NCBI RefSeq assembly: GCF_004138485.1
Contig: NZ_RYEV01000005.1
Location: forward strand, 1-64,000
DNA length: 64,000 nucleotides
DNA from: Peristeroidobacter soli
Lineage (GTDB): Bacteria > Pseudomonadota > Gammaproteobacteria > Steroidobacterales > Steroidobacteraceae
Direction of reading: 5' to 3'
The first letter of the stretch is position 1. Each line of letters starts with the position of its first letter. The notes beneath the pieces were generated by a model, which saw only the letters and a list, made by a program, of their open reading frames with translations, searched no databases and was not told where the DNA came from. Positions 27,201 through 34,324 of the stretch are shown here, piece by piece. Made by a program: the position numbers and the translations under genes.

Positions 27201-28070
27201 GACAAGCATGTGACGACCGACGGCCCGCTGGGATTGAGCGGTGTCGATGCGCGCAACTATGTGCTCACCGATCTGAGCACTCCGACGGTGACGATCACTG
27301 CACCACCGGTATTGGAGGTACCGCACGAGCCGCGCTCGGTATCGGACCCTCAGCAACCGTTTCGAAATTCCATCAGTGGACGACATGACGTGCGTCCCGC
27401 CAACGTGGATCTGGAAATGAGCCCGTTGGCCCTGCCGATGGCACCTCCGCCGGTGGCGGCGGTGGAGCCGGTGAAGCAGATCGTGACCGACACTCGAACG
27501 TACTACGTCTACTTCCCGTACCGGTCCGCGACTATCGATGAAGCACGCAGTGCTTCGGAACTGAGCTCACTGCTCCAGGCGCTCGGTGACGGTTTCGAAG
27601 TGCAGCGAGTGCGCGGGTTTACGTCGCCGGAAGGTCCGCGTGTCCCTCGGTATGGTTTCGAAGGCAACGACGATCTTTCCTATCGACGCGCGTCGGCGGC
27701 GCTGGCGCAGCTGCGTAAGGTGTGTGCTGAACATGGCGAAAACTGTGTTCCGGATTCGGTTCAGCCCGAAGCGGGCAGCGAATTGCACACCCTGGTGTCG
27801 AGCGATACCAAGGGCCGGTCGCAGGAGGTCGAGGGCGAGCCGCTCGCGGAATACGCAGTTGCCGAGTTCAATTCGGATAACACCGATGCACGCCAGCGCA
27901 CGCCCGAGATCGAGCGTGAGCTCGAGTTCGCACGCACGCCCGTCGCGAAGGCTCAGATCGTGTATCCGCAGTTGCGTCGTGTCGAGATCGAAGTGACTCG
28001 GGAGCGCGCCGTGGAGCAGACCAATGTTGCTTCGACTGCGGACCCGCACTCATCTTCGGTTCACGAGTGA
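24297..28070 (+). CDS. Two-partner secretion exoprotein (TpsA) with OmpA-like C-terminus
   Basis: 1257 residues. Signal peptide to about residue 22, then the TPS/haemagglutination-activity domain with the hallmark NRVVGGDPSRILG (84-96) and NPNG (108-111) motifs. A beta-helix rich in GGTVKVLGDRVLL-like repeats follows to about 500. Residues 920-1000 resemble a YDG/MBG domain (RAYDGTSTVALNIDAATLSG). From 1063 to the end (TYYVYFPYRSATIDEARS ... RRVEIEVT) the layout is that of an OmpA-family peptidoglycan-binding domain with an insertion. A TpsA with an OmpA-like tail would remain tied to the cell wall, which is unusual. Probable glycosylated adhesin. Confidence 0.85.
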   Translation: MNKKVFALTPLALACKCVLAQAAPPVLPAGGAIVQGQGSIAISGDTLTVNQSSQRMIADWQSFSIGSDNTVRFAQPSADAVALNRVVGGDPSRILGNLSANGRVYIQNPNGVLFAKGAQVNVGSLVATTLQADAKEFMETGGLKLSGAQGAGTVSNEGTINAAPGGHVVLAGPNVNNAGSINAPGGTLALAAAGAVTVDPTGAGVVSIDVSAEAVGAQLVNSGVLTADGGRINLQAAAVNAAASHVLQIDGIVRARSIEGHDGEIVLSGGASGLVSVGGQLDASGEGTNGGTVKVLGDRVLLQNTAQIDAAGTNGGRVLVGGAFQGQGSEPNARVTVVEEGARIDASARDRGNGGDVVVWSDDVTSYAGNIAARGGASGGDGGSVEVSGKRTLLFTGAVDTQAPAGKRGTLLLDPEDIDIGETANVDGVGPTGDDLLGTTLLEDDYLYAESSITASNVASLLATTDVTLQAGYSVTVSAPLSVAPGGADSTLTINTPHAFINAPVTLNNASLNIDTQRLFSDSIRVNAPVQSLRSVALTSTDIGLAADVTVPSLTMRVPDDALIPGSIHQDAGSIDSSDVLTRATQGIVSLTQAGNTMATLDVTAYTASVDVDFTPDGSPLRTGATIGDAYTLNVGERVVQSRSMTIGGEFDVTTAGDAALDDPDNEFIGPVRFDIDGSLRLRDVNDLDAGGVARDDINIVAGGLFILGADISSTDASRQSLVEFSSAGFDNSADAHVNVQPGSRFIIRSSDFTRDVIGAIGFSADDIANVNYTVLNGWVGADPTTGNGYYTNRRGTIDAPNADRPPISWIYDRTTAFDFVQTGNQADAWLQQDAHGATGLSHYRVVTDGAFDDPTAGTNKRYTVDATNNVVATYADNGSTVYGLLYESFTRPAGEVGPEGPGNAISEIIPRPVYSNGVDAIDRAYDGTSTVALNIDAATLSGVLEGDTVGLAPGNLVGTMADPDAGIDKHVTTDGPLGLSGVDARNYVLTDLSTPTVTITAPPVLEVPHEPRSVSDPQQPFRNSISGRHDVRPANVDLEMSPLALPMAPPPVAAVEPVKQIVTDTRTYYVYFPYRSATIDEARSASELSSLLQALGDGFEVQRVRGFTSPEGPRVPRYGFEGNDDLSYRRASAALAQLRKVCAEHGENCVPDSVQPEAGSELHTLVSSDTKGRSQEVEGEPLAEYAVAEFNSDNTDARQRTPEIERELEFARTPVAKAQIVYPQLRRVEIEVTRERAVEQTNVASTADPHSSSVHE

Positions 28071-28100
28071 GTCGCGCTCGGTCGCGCACGAGATGCAGCA

Positions 28101-30200
28101 ATGGCGCATGCGAGACAGGACAGCTGGGCGCTTTCGCTGCTGAACGTCGCGATCGGCTTTCATCGTGCCGGGCAGACCGTCGCGGCGATGGCCGTTTATG
28201 AGGAAGTGCTCCAGCGCCAGCCACGCTGCTTCGATGCGCTACACCTGCTGGGTGTGGCGGAGCTGCAGCGAGGCCATCCCGCAGAAGCACTTTCGTGGTT
28301 CGATCTTGCGATCGGCGAGGACAGATCGAACGCTGCTGTCCACGCTCATCGAGGTGCAGCGTTGCGTGAGCTGGGACGCGAGGCCGAGGCCCTGGAGGCC
28401 TTGGATCGCGCGGTTGCACTAGATCCGAGTCATATAGGAGCCCTGAGCAACCGCGCAGCCGTTTTAATGGATCAGGGACAAGCAGCGGCTGCATTGGAGG
28501 CTGTGGATCGGGCGCTCGCGCTCGATCCACAGCACGGCGTCTCCCTGTATAACCGCACGAGCGCGCTACAAGCGCTCGGTCGTTCGCGGGAAGCGCTTGT
28601 CGCCTGTCAGCAGGCGTTGCCGTTGCTGCCGGATAACGCAGATCTGTTTGCCAGATACAGCGCTCTGTTGCGAGAAGTAGGGCGTACTTCGGAGGCGCTC
28701 GGCGCGTGCGAGCATGCACTCCTGCTGCGGCCTGACGATGCAGCGCTGCTCGTGAACCGCGGACATTTGCTTGCCGAACTGGGACAACATTCCGCCGCTG
28801 CCGCGAGCTATCGCCGAGCCCATGCGATCGATCCCACGCTGCCTTATCTGCCCGGCTGGCTGATTCACACACAGCTGCGAATAGCGGACTGGCATGGGCT
28901 CGACGAGTTGCGAGATGAGATCGCCGCGGGGATCGACGCCGGACGCCGGGTGTGCGAGCCGTTTATTTCGTTGCTTCTGCCGCTGAATCGTCGACAACTG
29001 CGTCGCTGTGCCGAATTGCATTCACAGAGCTTGCAGCCGCGGCTGCCTGGGCCGCGAGCGCTGCGTGCAGCCAACCCCGATGCGCGACTCCGCATCGGAT
29101 ATTTCTCGGCGGATTTCCACGAGCATCCGACGGCTCAGCTCGTCGCCGGCACCATCGATCACCACGACCGCAGCCGGTTCGAAGTCATCGGATTCGCGCT
29201 CGGCGCCCCAGTGGAAGATTCCATGCGTGCCCGGTTGCGTGCGAGCTTCGATCATTTCATCGACCTGGACGGTTGCAGCGATACCCGGGCCGCAGAGATC
29301 TCGAGGCAGCTCGGGATCGATATTGCCATCGACCTGGGAGGCTACACGCGGTGTAGCCGCAGCGGCATCTTCGTCGAGCGCGCCGCACCGATCCAGGTGG
29401 CATGGCTGGGTTTCCCGGGCACCTCGGGTTCGCCGGCTTTCGATTACCTGATCGCCGATGGCGTGGTGGTTCCGGCGGCGCATGAGGCCGACTATTCAGA
29501 AACATTGATTCGGCTGCCGCACTGCTATCAGCCGAACGACTCGCGACGACAGACCAACGCGACGACGCCGACACGCGCTGCGCTGGGTCTGCCCGAAGAT
29601 GCTTTTGTTTTCTGCTGTTTCAACAATCCCGCGAAGATCACGCCTGAAGTCTTCGAAGTGTGGATGTGGCTGTTGCGACACGTGCCGGACAGCGTGTTGT
29701 GGTTGCTGGATGAAAATCCCACGGCCACGCAGCACTTCTGTTTTCATGCGGGAAATTACGACGTCGATCCGCAGCGCCTGATCTTTGCGCCTCGCCAGCC
29801 GGCATCCGAGCATCTGGCGAGACATCGCCTTGCGGATCTCTTTCTCGATACCTGGCCCTATAACGCGCATACGACGGCAAGCGATGCACTATGGGCGGGG
29901 TTGCCCGTGCTGACGTTGGCAGGAGAGACATTCGCCTCGCGGGTTGCGACCAGCCTGCTGCTCGCAGCGGGATTGCCCGAACTCGTGACGCATTCCCGGT
30001 CGCGCTATGAATCTCTCGCCTTGGAGCTTGCCACGAAGCGAGATCGTCTGAGCAAGTTGCGACAACGTCTGAGCGGGCAGCGGATGGCATGCCCGTTATT
30101 CGATACGGCGCAGTTCACGCATGACCTGGAATCCGCATACCTGACGATGTGGCGTCGGAACTTCGCGTCGTGCCCCACGGCCGGCCAGGAGCTCCCATGA
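28101..30200 (+). CDS. TPR-containing GT41 glycosyltransferase (OGT/SPINDLY family)
   Basis: 699 residues. The N-terminal 240 residues are tetratricopeptide repeats (ALDRAVALDPSHIGALSNRA and similar). The C-terminal part is Glyco_transf_41: RIGYFSADFHEHPTAQL, IDIAIDLGGYTRCSRSGIF, PIQVAWLGFPGTSGSPAFDY, TLAGETFASRVATSLLLAAG. GT41 includes O-GlcNAc transferase and HMW1C, which glycosylates two-partner secretion adhesins in the cytoplasm before export. Its place 31 nt after tpsA makes TpsA the likely target. Donor sugar unknown. Confidence 0.9.
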   Translation: MAHARQDSWALSLLNVAIGFHRAGQTVAAMAVYEEVLQRQPRCFDALHLLGVAELQRGHPAEALSWFDLAIGEDRSNAAVHAHRGAALRELGREAEALEALDRAVALDPSHIGALSNRAAVLMDQGQAAAALEAVDRALALDPQHGVSLYNRTSALQALGRSREALVACQQALPLLPDNADLFARYSALLREVGRTSEALGACEHALLLRPDDAALLVNRGHLLAELGQHSAAAASYRRAHAIDPTLPYLPGWLIHTQLRIADWHGLDELRDEIAAGIDAGRRVCEPFISLLLPLNRRQLRRCAELHSQSLQPRLPGPRALRAANPDARLRIGYFSADFHEHPTAQLVAGTIDHHDRSRFEVIGFALGAPVEDSMRARLRASFDHFIDLDGCSDTRAAEISRQLGIDIAIDLGGYTRCSRSGIFVERAAPIQVAWLGFPGTSGSPAFDYLIADGVVVPAAHEADYSETLIRLPHCYQPNDSRRQTNATTPTRAALGLPEDAFVFCCFNNPAKITPEVFEVWMWLLRHVPDSVLWLLDENPTATQHFCFHAGNYDVDPQRLIFAPRQPASEHLARHRLADLFLDTWPYNAHTTASDALWAGLPVLTLAGETFASRVATSLLLAAGLPELVTHSRSRYESLALELATKRDRLSKLRQRLSGQRMACPLFDTAQFTHDLESAYLTMWRRNFASCPTAGQELP

Positions 30201-31204
30201 AAGCACCGCGTTCTCGTACGCACGGCTGCGCAATCGTTGGAACCGTTCTGCTCGGTTTCGTCTCCGCTTGCACGACTCCCATCCCACGCAAGCCTGTCGA
30301 GTCGATCCAGCTAACCTCACCGCTGCCCGCGAGCATTGGGAATCTGCGTGATGCCTTTCGAGCGGAATACGACGAGGCGGTCGAGGCACATTCAGAACGT
30401 CTTCGTGCGAGCGCGCCCATCATCACGCAAGATCTGCTGAACATGACGCTATGGCGGTCGGACGGGACAACAGCCCGCTTTCCGATGAATTCACGCGCCT
30501 ATATGCTGATGGCTCACTCTTCGCATCCGCCCCTGACCGTATTCTCCATCCTCTCCAGCAACGGGTTCGGCTCCCTGACGGACAGCACGAAGCAGAAGCT
30601 GAAGGACTACGTAACCGTTCTCGAGGGCGCTGCTGGCGATGTCTACGCCTTGGATATACCCATCGAGACGCGGGATCGGTTGGTATCCATCCTTATGCAG
30701 ACGCGGCAGTTCGTCGTTGCGACCTTGGCAAAGGGTTCAGCGACGGAGGCTGACTTTCAGTCTTACGCCCAACCGCTCAAAGAACTGATCAGCGCCAATC
30801 TTCGTGTGGGCGCGAACGAACAGCTCGTGCAGTTCCGGACACAGGTCAATGCGTGGCGCACCGAGTTCCCTGATGAGAAGTGGAGCGAGCTGCGCGTCGT
30901 CGTGCTGGGCGTTCACCAGGCCCGGGACCAATATGCCCTGAAGCTCTTTTTCCAATGGCTGCTGCGTGAACCGGCGTACGAAGACCGCGTGGTCTATGCC
31001 GAACTACAAACACTGCCGCGGGGTGATGCCCTGGCAGAGGCACAGAAGCAGGCGTTGACGCTCCTGACCAAGGTGGACTTCGAACACAAGGCCGGAGCAT
31101 TGATCTTTGGCGACCGATTCATTCTGCAGAAGGATGTCATGGGTCCCGCGGCCGAAGATATCCTCGAAGCATGGGGCACATCGGACTGGCCGGCGGCTCG
31201 TTGA
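30197..31204 (+). CDS. Lipoprotein of unknown function in the TPS operon
   Basis: 335 residues from the ATG at 30197, which overlaps the stop of the glycosyltransferase gene (ATGA). Signal peptide with lipobox (VSACTTPIP). The rest is mainly helical with no family recognised. Translational coupling to the GT41 gene suggests a role in adhesin export or display, by position only. Confidence 0.7.
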   Translation: MKAPRSRTHGCAIVGTVLLGFVSACTTPIPRKPVESIQLTSPLPASIGNLRDAFRAEYDEAVEAHSERLRASAPIITQDLLNMTLWRSDGTTARFPMNSRAYMLMAHSSHPPLTVFSILSSNGFGSLTDSTKQKLKDYVTVLEGAAGDVYALDIPIETRDRLVSILMQTRQFVVATLAKGSATEADFQSYAQPLKELISANLRVGANEQLVQFRTQVNAWRTEFPDEKWSELRVVVLGVHQARDQYALKLFFQWLLREPAYEDRVVYAELQTLPRGDALAEAQKQALTLLTKVDFEHKAGALIFGDRFILQKDVMGPAAEDILEAWGTSDWPAAR

Positions 31205-31344
31205 GCCTTCTGATACTTGTGTACACGGCGTCCAGACAGGCTGCCGCGAGAACCGATCCGCTGTAAGCATGGAGATAAATCTTGCTCCGGCGCACCGTGT
31301 CGGGCGACATGAGCCCATCGCTTCCCACACGAATGTCCATTTAT

Positions 31345-31540
31345 TGGCTGGAGGGGCGTTCGCCTCGCGCGTCGCGGCCAATCTGCTGCAAGCAGCGGGA
31401 CTGACCAAGCTCATCACGACTTCCCCGATCGCGCTACGAATCTCGCCCTCGAGCTTGCCAGCAAGCGGGACCGGTTGAGCAAGCTGCTCAGGCTAAGGGC
31501 GCAGCGACGGCCTGTCCGTTATTCGATACGGCTGATCTGC
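31345..31540 (+). pseudogene. Decayed fragment of a GT41 glycosyltransferase gene
   Basis: DNA here aligns with the 3' end of the intact GT41 gene (about 29925-30115): TTCGCCTCGCGCGTCGCGGC, the following LLQAAGLTKLIT frame, and CCGTTATTCGATACGGC. A frameshift near 31425 breaks the frame. It shows that a second TPS/GT41-like unit once lay here or that a tandem copy was lost. The rest of 31205-31657 holds no other recognisable gene. Confidence 0.6.
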
Positions 31541-31657
31541 CTGCAGGCAACCGCCTCATCAATGACGTTGCTTGCTGCTACCGTGCGAGAGCCGGACGGA
31601 TTGCGCATCCATCCGGCGGCTGTGTACCGAGAGAGGCTCGTTCATCACTGTGCTTCG

Positions 31658-33520
31658 TTACTTGAGCTGAATCACACTGCCGACGCCGTTCGCGCCACCG
31701 GTAGGCGAGATGCCATACAGCGCGCCGTCGGCACCCTTGAAGAGGGTGTCGTAGGGCTCGCCGCTGTATTCGGATGTCTCCGTGAATGAGTACAGCGTGG
31801 TGTACGTGCCTGTGGGCGTAATTCGAAAAAGTGTGCCTTGGCCGGGAGCCGAGGCCGTCTTCGTCATTCCGTAGAGGTTGCCGTCACTGCCCTCGATGAG
31901 CCCGGCCGACGGCTGCTGACCCGTTCCACGGTCGAACGAGTACAGTACCGAGAAGCCACCGTCGGGAGTCAATTTGTAGATGGTTCCCTGATCAGCGGCG
32001 CCGCCCTGCTGGGTTACTCCATAGAAATTGCCATCGCTGGCCTGCAGAAGCTGGCCGATCGGATAGATGCCATCGGCATCTTCGAATGTCCACAGCGTCG
32101 TCACCCTGCCGTCGAGCGCCATCCTGAAGATCGTCCCGTCCCCAGGACCCGTGGGTTGCTGGCTGATGACCCCGTAGAGCGCGCCATCTTTGCCCTCGAT
32201 CAGCCCGCCGCCTGCAATCGCGCCTCGGTTGCCGGTGTAGTAGTCGAAGACGTGCAGGACCGTTTCGGTTCCGGATGGAGTGAGGCGGAAGATCGTGCCC
32301 ATACCATTATCGCCGCCCAGAGAAGTCACTCCGTAGAAGTTGCCGTCGCTCGCCTGCAGCAGCTTGCCGTAGGGTTCACTGCCGTCACTGTAGTCGGCAC
32401 CGAACGACGAGTTCACGGTGTTGTAGGACGAGATCACGGTCTTGTAGTAGCCACCGAACGACCAGATCACGGTTTTCGTGCCGGTTGGCGTGATCCTGAA
32501 AGCGGTGCCTCCCCACCAGTCGCCGCCACCGCTCGTCGTTCCGTAAAAGTTGCCGTCGCGGCCGAGAGTGAGACCGCCATCCGGATGTTCGCCGTCGGAG
32601 TCGCCGCTGAATGAATAGAGCACGGTCTGCGTGCCGTCGGGCGTGATCATGAATACGGTGCCCAGATCATTCTCGCCACCGTCCTCGCTGGCTCCGTAGA
32701 GATTGCCGTCCGGACCCTGGACCAGAGCTCCGGCCGGGTACGATGCGCCCGGCGGACCTCCGAAAGCATAGAGCTCCGAGCCGGTCGCCGGCTCACATGA
32801 GACTTTCGAGTTGCTTGCCGGCGTGTCGCCGCCCGTTCCTGAGCCGTTGTTCACCGTGCAGCGCGACCCTGTGGGGCTGCTGCGAACGACGATGTTGTAG
32901 GCAGTGCCGCTGGCGACAGCCGTCGGCATCGTGAAGGTCGTCGCGTTGGCGGGCACATTCAGTGTGTCGCTGCCGTTTGCGAGGACCAACCCGGTGGCGG
33001 TCAGGCCGTCGATCGAGCCGCCGACGGTCGCAGTGATCTGCGTGCAGGCGATCGTGACATCGGTGATGTTGCTCGCTGCCACCGTTCCTGAGCCCTGAGT
33101 GACCGCGCACTGATAGCCCGGGGGTTGTGTATCAAGAGAGATGCTGTACGAAGTGCCGGTGGGCACGCTCGCACTCAGGGTGAAAGGTCCGTTTGCAGAG
33201 ATCGTCTGCGTACTCGCGCCGTTGTCGAGAATAGAAAGTTGCCCGCCGTCGGGCAGGCCGGCGACCGTGCCGCCGATGGAGAAATTCGGAGGAGGCGTGT
33301 CGTGGTTGCCGCCGTTGTCTCCAGTGTCGCCACTGCCATTGTCTGCGGAACCGCCGTCGTTGTTGTCGACGTTGCCGGTGCCGCCACTGCCATTGTCTGT
33401 GGAACCGCCGTCGTTGTTGTCGATGTTGCCGCTATTGTTTATGCGACCGCCATCGCCGCCGCACGCTGCGAGATTCGCGGTGATCAAAATGACGCCGAGC
33501 CAGCTGAGAGATACTTTCAT
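31658..33520 (-). CDS. GloVer-repeat surface lipoprotein
   Basis: 620 residues from the ATG at 33520 (AGGAAG seven bases upstream; an ATG at 33538 adds six residues). Lipobox NLAAC, then an Asn/Gly/Asp-rich linker with two near-exact repeats of about 17 residues (NNDGGSTDNGSGG / NNDGGSADNGSGD), two 80-residue Cys-pair domains, and eight or more GloVer repeats (GPDGNLYGAS, GTVFMITPDG; TIGR03803). Nearly identical in DNA to the partial gene at 1-835 over about 600 bp. Likely a beta-propeller on the cell surface; function unknown. Confidence 0.87.
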   Translation of the reverse strand: MKVSLSWLGVILITANLAACGGDGGRINNSGNIDNNDGGSTDNGSGGTGNVDNNDGGSADNGSGDTGDNGGNHDTPPPNFSIGGTVAGLPDGGQLSILDNGASTQTISANGPFTLSASVPTGTSYSISLDTQPPGYQCAVTQGSGTVAASNITDVTIACTQITATVGGSIDGLTATGLVLANGSDTLNVPANATTFTMPTAVASGTAYNIVVRSSPTGSRCTVNNGSGTGGDTPASNSKVSCEPATGSELYAFGGPPGASYPAGALVQGPDGNLYGASEDGGENDLGTVFMITPDGTQTVLYSFSGDSDGEHPDGGLTLGRDGNFYGTTSGGGDWWGGTAFRITPTGTKTVIWSFGGYYKTVISSYNTVNSSFGADYSDGSEPYGKLLQASDGNFYGVTSLGGDNGMGTIFRLTPSGTETVLHVFDYYTGNRGAIAGGGLIEGKDGALYGVISQQPTGPGDGTIFRMALDGRVTTLWTFEDADGIYPIGQLLQASDGNFYGVTQQGGAADQGTIYKLTPDGGFSVLYSFDRGTGQQPSAGLIEGSDGNLYGMTKTASAPGQGTLFRITPTGTYTTLYSFTETSEYSGEPYDTLFKGADGALYGISPTGGANGVGSVIQLK

Positions 33521-33629
33521 TTGGTTGCTTCCTACCATGACGCAGATGAAATGATCCGCGGGCGGCCCGTCACCACAAATCCGCCGAACGGGTGGGACGG
33601 GGAGAGGCGCCGGGTGGGAACAATCAGCG

Positions 33630-33655
33630 GGAACTTCGTGGCGAGCTTCAGTTAC
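33630..33655 (+). promoter_or_regulatory. T3SS-type ECF promoter box
   Basis: Plus strand: GGAACT, 15 nt, GTTACAGA. The -35 has one mismatch and the end of the -10 differs. It lies 39 nt before the ATG at 33695. Confidence 0.5.
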
Positions 33656-33694
33656 AGAGCGTGCAACTCGCTAGCTCACATCGGAGACTCGACC

Positions 33695-34225
33695 ATGCCC
33701 ATCAATGCAGCATCTGCCGGTGCACCTAACGTGACCGGAGCTGCGCCGCTATCGGAGCCGGCCACACCGGAGAGCCAGGCGGGATCGCTGAAGATCGACG
33801 CGCTGTTAGACGCAGCTACCCGAGGCGGAGTCGATCCGAGCCAACTCGCAAGCCTGCTGGGTCAGGGCCAGATGACGAAATTGCAGTCGACGATCGATGC
33901 TCTGCCGCACGCCGAGCACGGCACGCTGCAAGCGCTGTTGGACGTACATCGAGTTCCAGCCGCCACGAACTGGCGCGAGGCGCTGGCGAACATCAAGAAC
34001 CTCGACGAATCCGTTCAGGGCCAAGTGCTCGGCAGGCTCGCGATGCGGCTCGAGCATCTGCCCGATGCAATGGAAAAATCTCTGCTGATGGATGGCATCG
34101 TCGATGCCATGCACGACCTGCGCGGTCAGGCTGCTGTGGATGCAATGTGGGGATTTGCTCAGGGCATGGGCGCCGCGTGCCGGGCCGATCCGTCCTTCGA
34201 ACAAATCATCGCTTCGCGGTCGTAA
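33695..34225 (+). CDS. Small protein under a T3SS-type box, candidate effector
   Basis: 176 residues, no signal peptide. Ser/Ala/Pro-rich N-terminus (MPINAASAGAPNVTGAAPLS), typical of type III signals, then helices (LKIDALLDAATRGGVDPSQLASLLGQGQ; VLGRLAMRLEHLPDAMEKSLLMDGI) reminiscent of the helical repeats in the 456-aa protein. It lies 14 kb from sctC, among lipoprotein genes. A decayed relative may be present near 37190. Function unknown. Confidence 0.6.
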   Translation: MPINAASAGAPNVTGAAPLSEPATPESQAGSLKIDALLDAATRGGVDPSQLASLLGQGQMTKLQSTIDALPHAEHGTLQALLDVHRVPAATNWREALANIKNLDESVQGQVLGRLAMRLEHLPDAMEKSLLMDGIVDAMHDLRGQAAVDAMWGFAQGMGAACRADPSFEQIIASRS

Positions 34226-34324
34226 TAACAACTTGCCGTTCAACCGGCTTGGCGCTGGTCGAACGGAACTAATCGTTGCCCGGTGTCACGTACGTTTCGT
34301 GTAAATCCGGTGGCTGCAACGAAA

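Noticed and set aside
34254-34278. GGAACT-N14-GTCAC before the Ig-repeat lipoprotein
   Set aside because: The -10 differs from GTTAC and the gene shows no other T3SS link; kept out of the regulon list.
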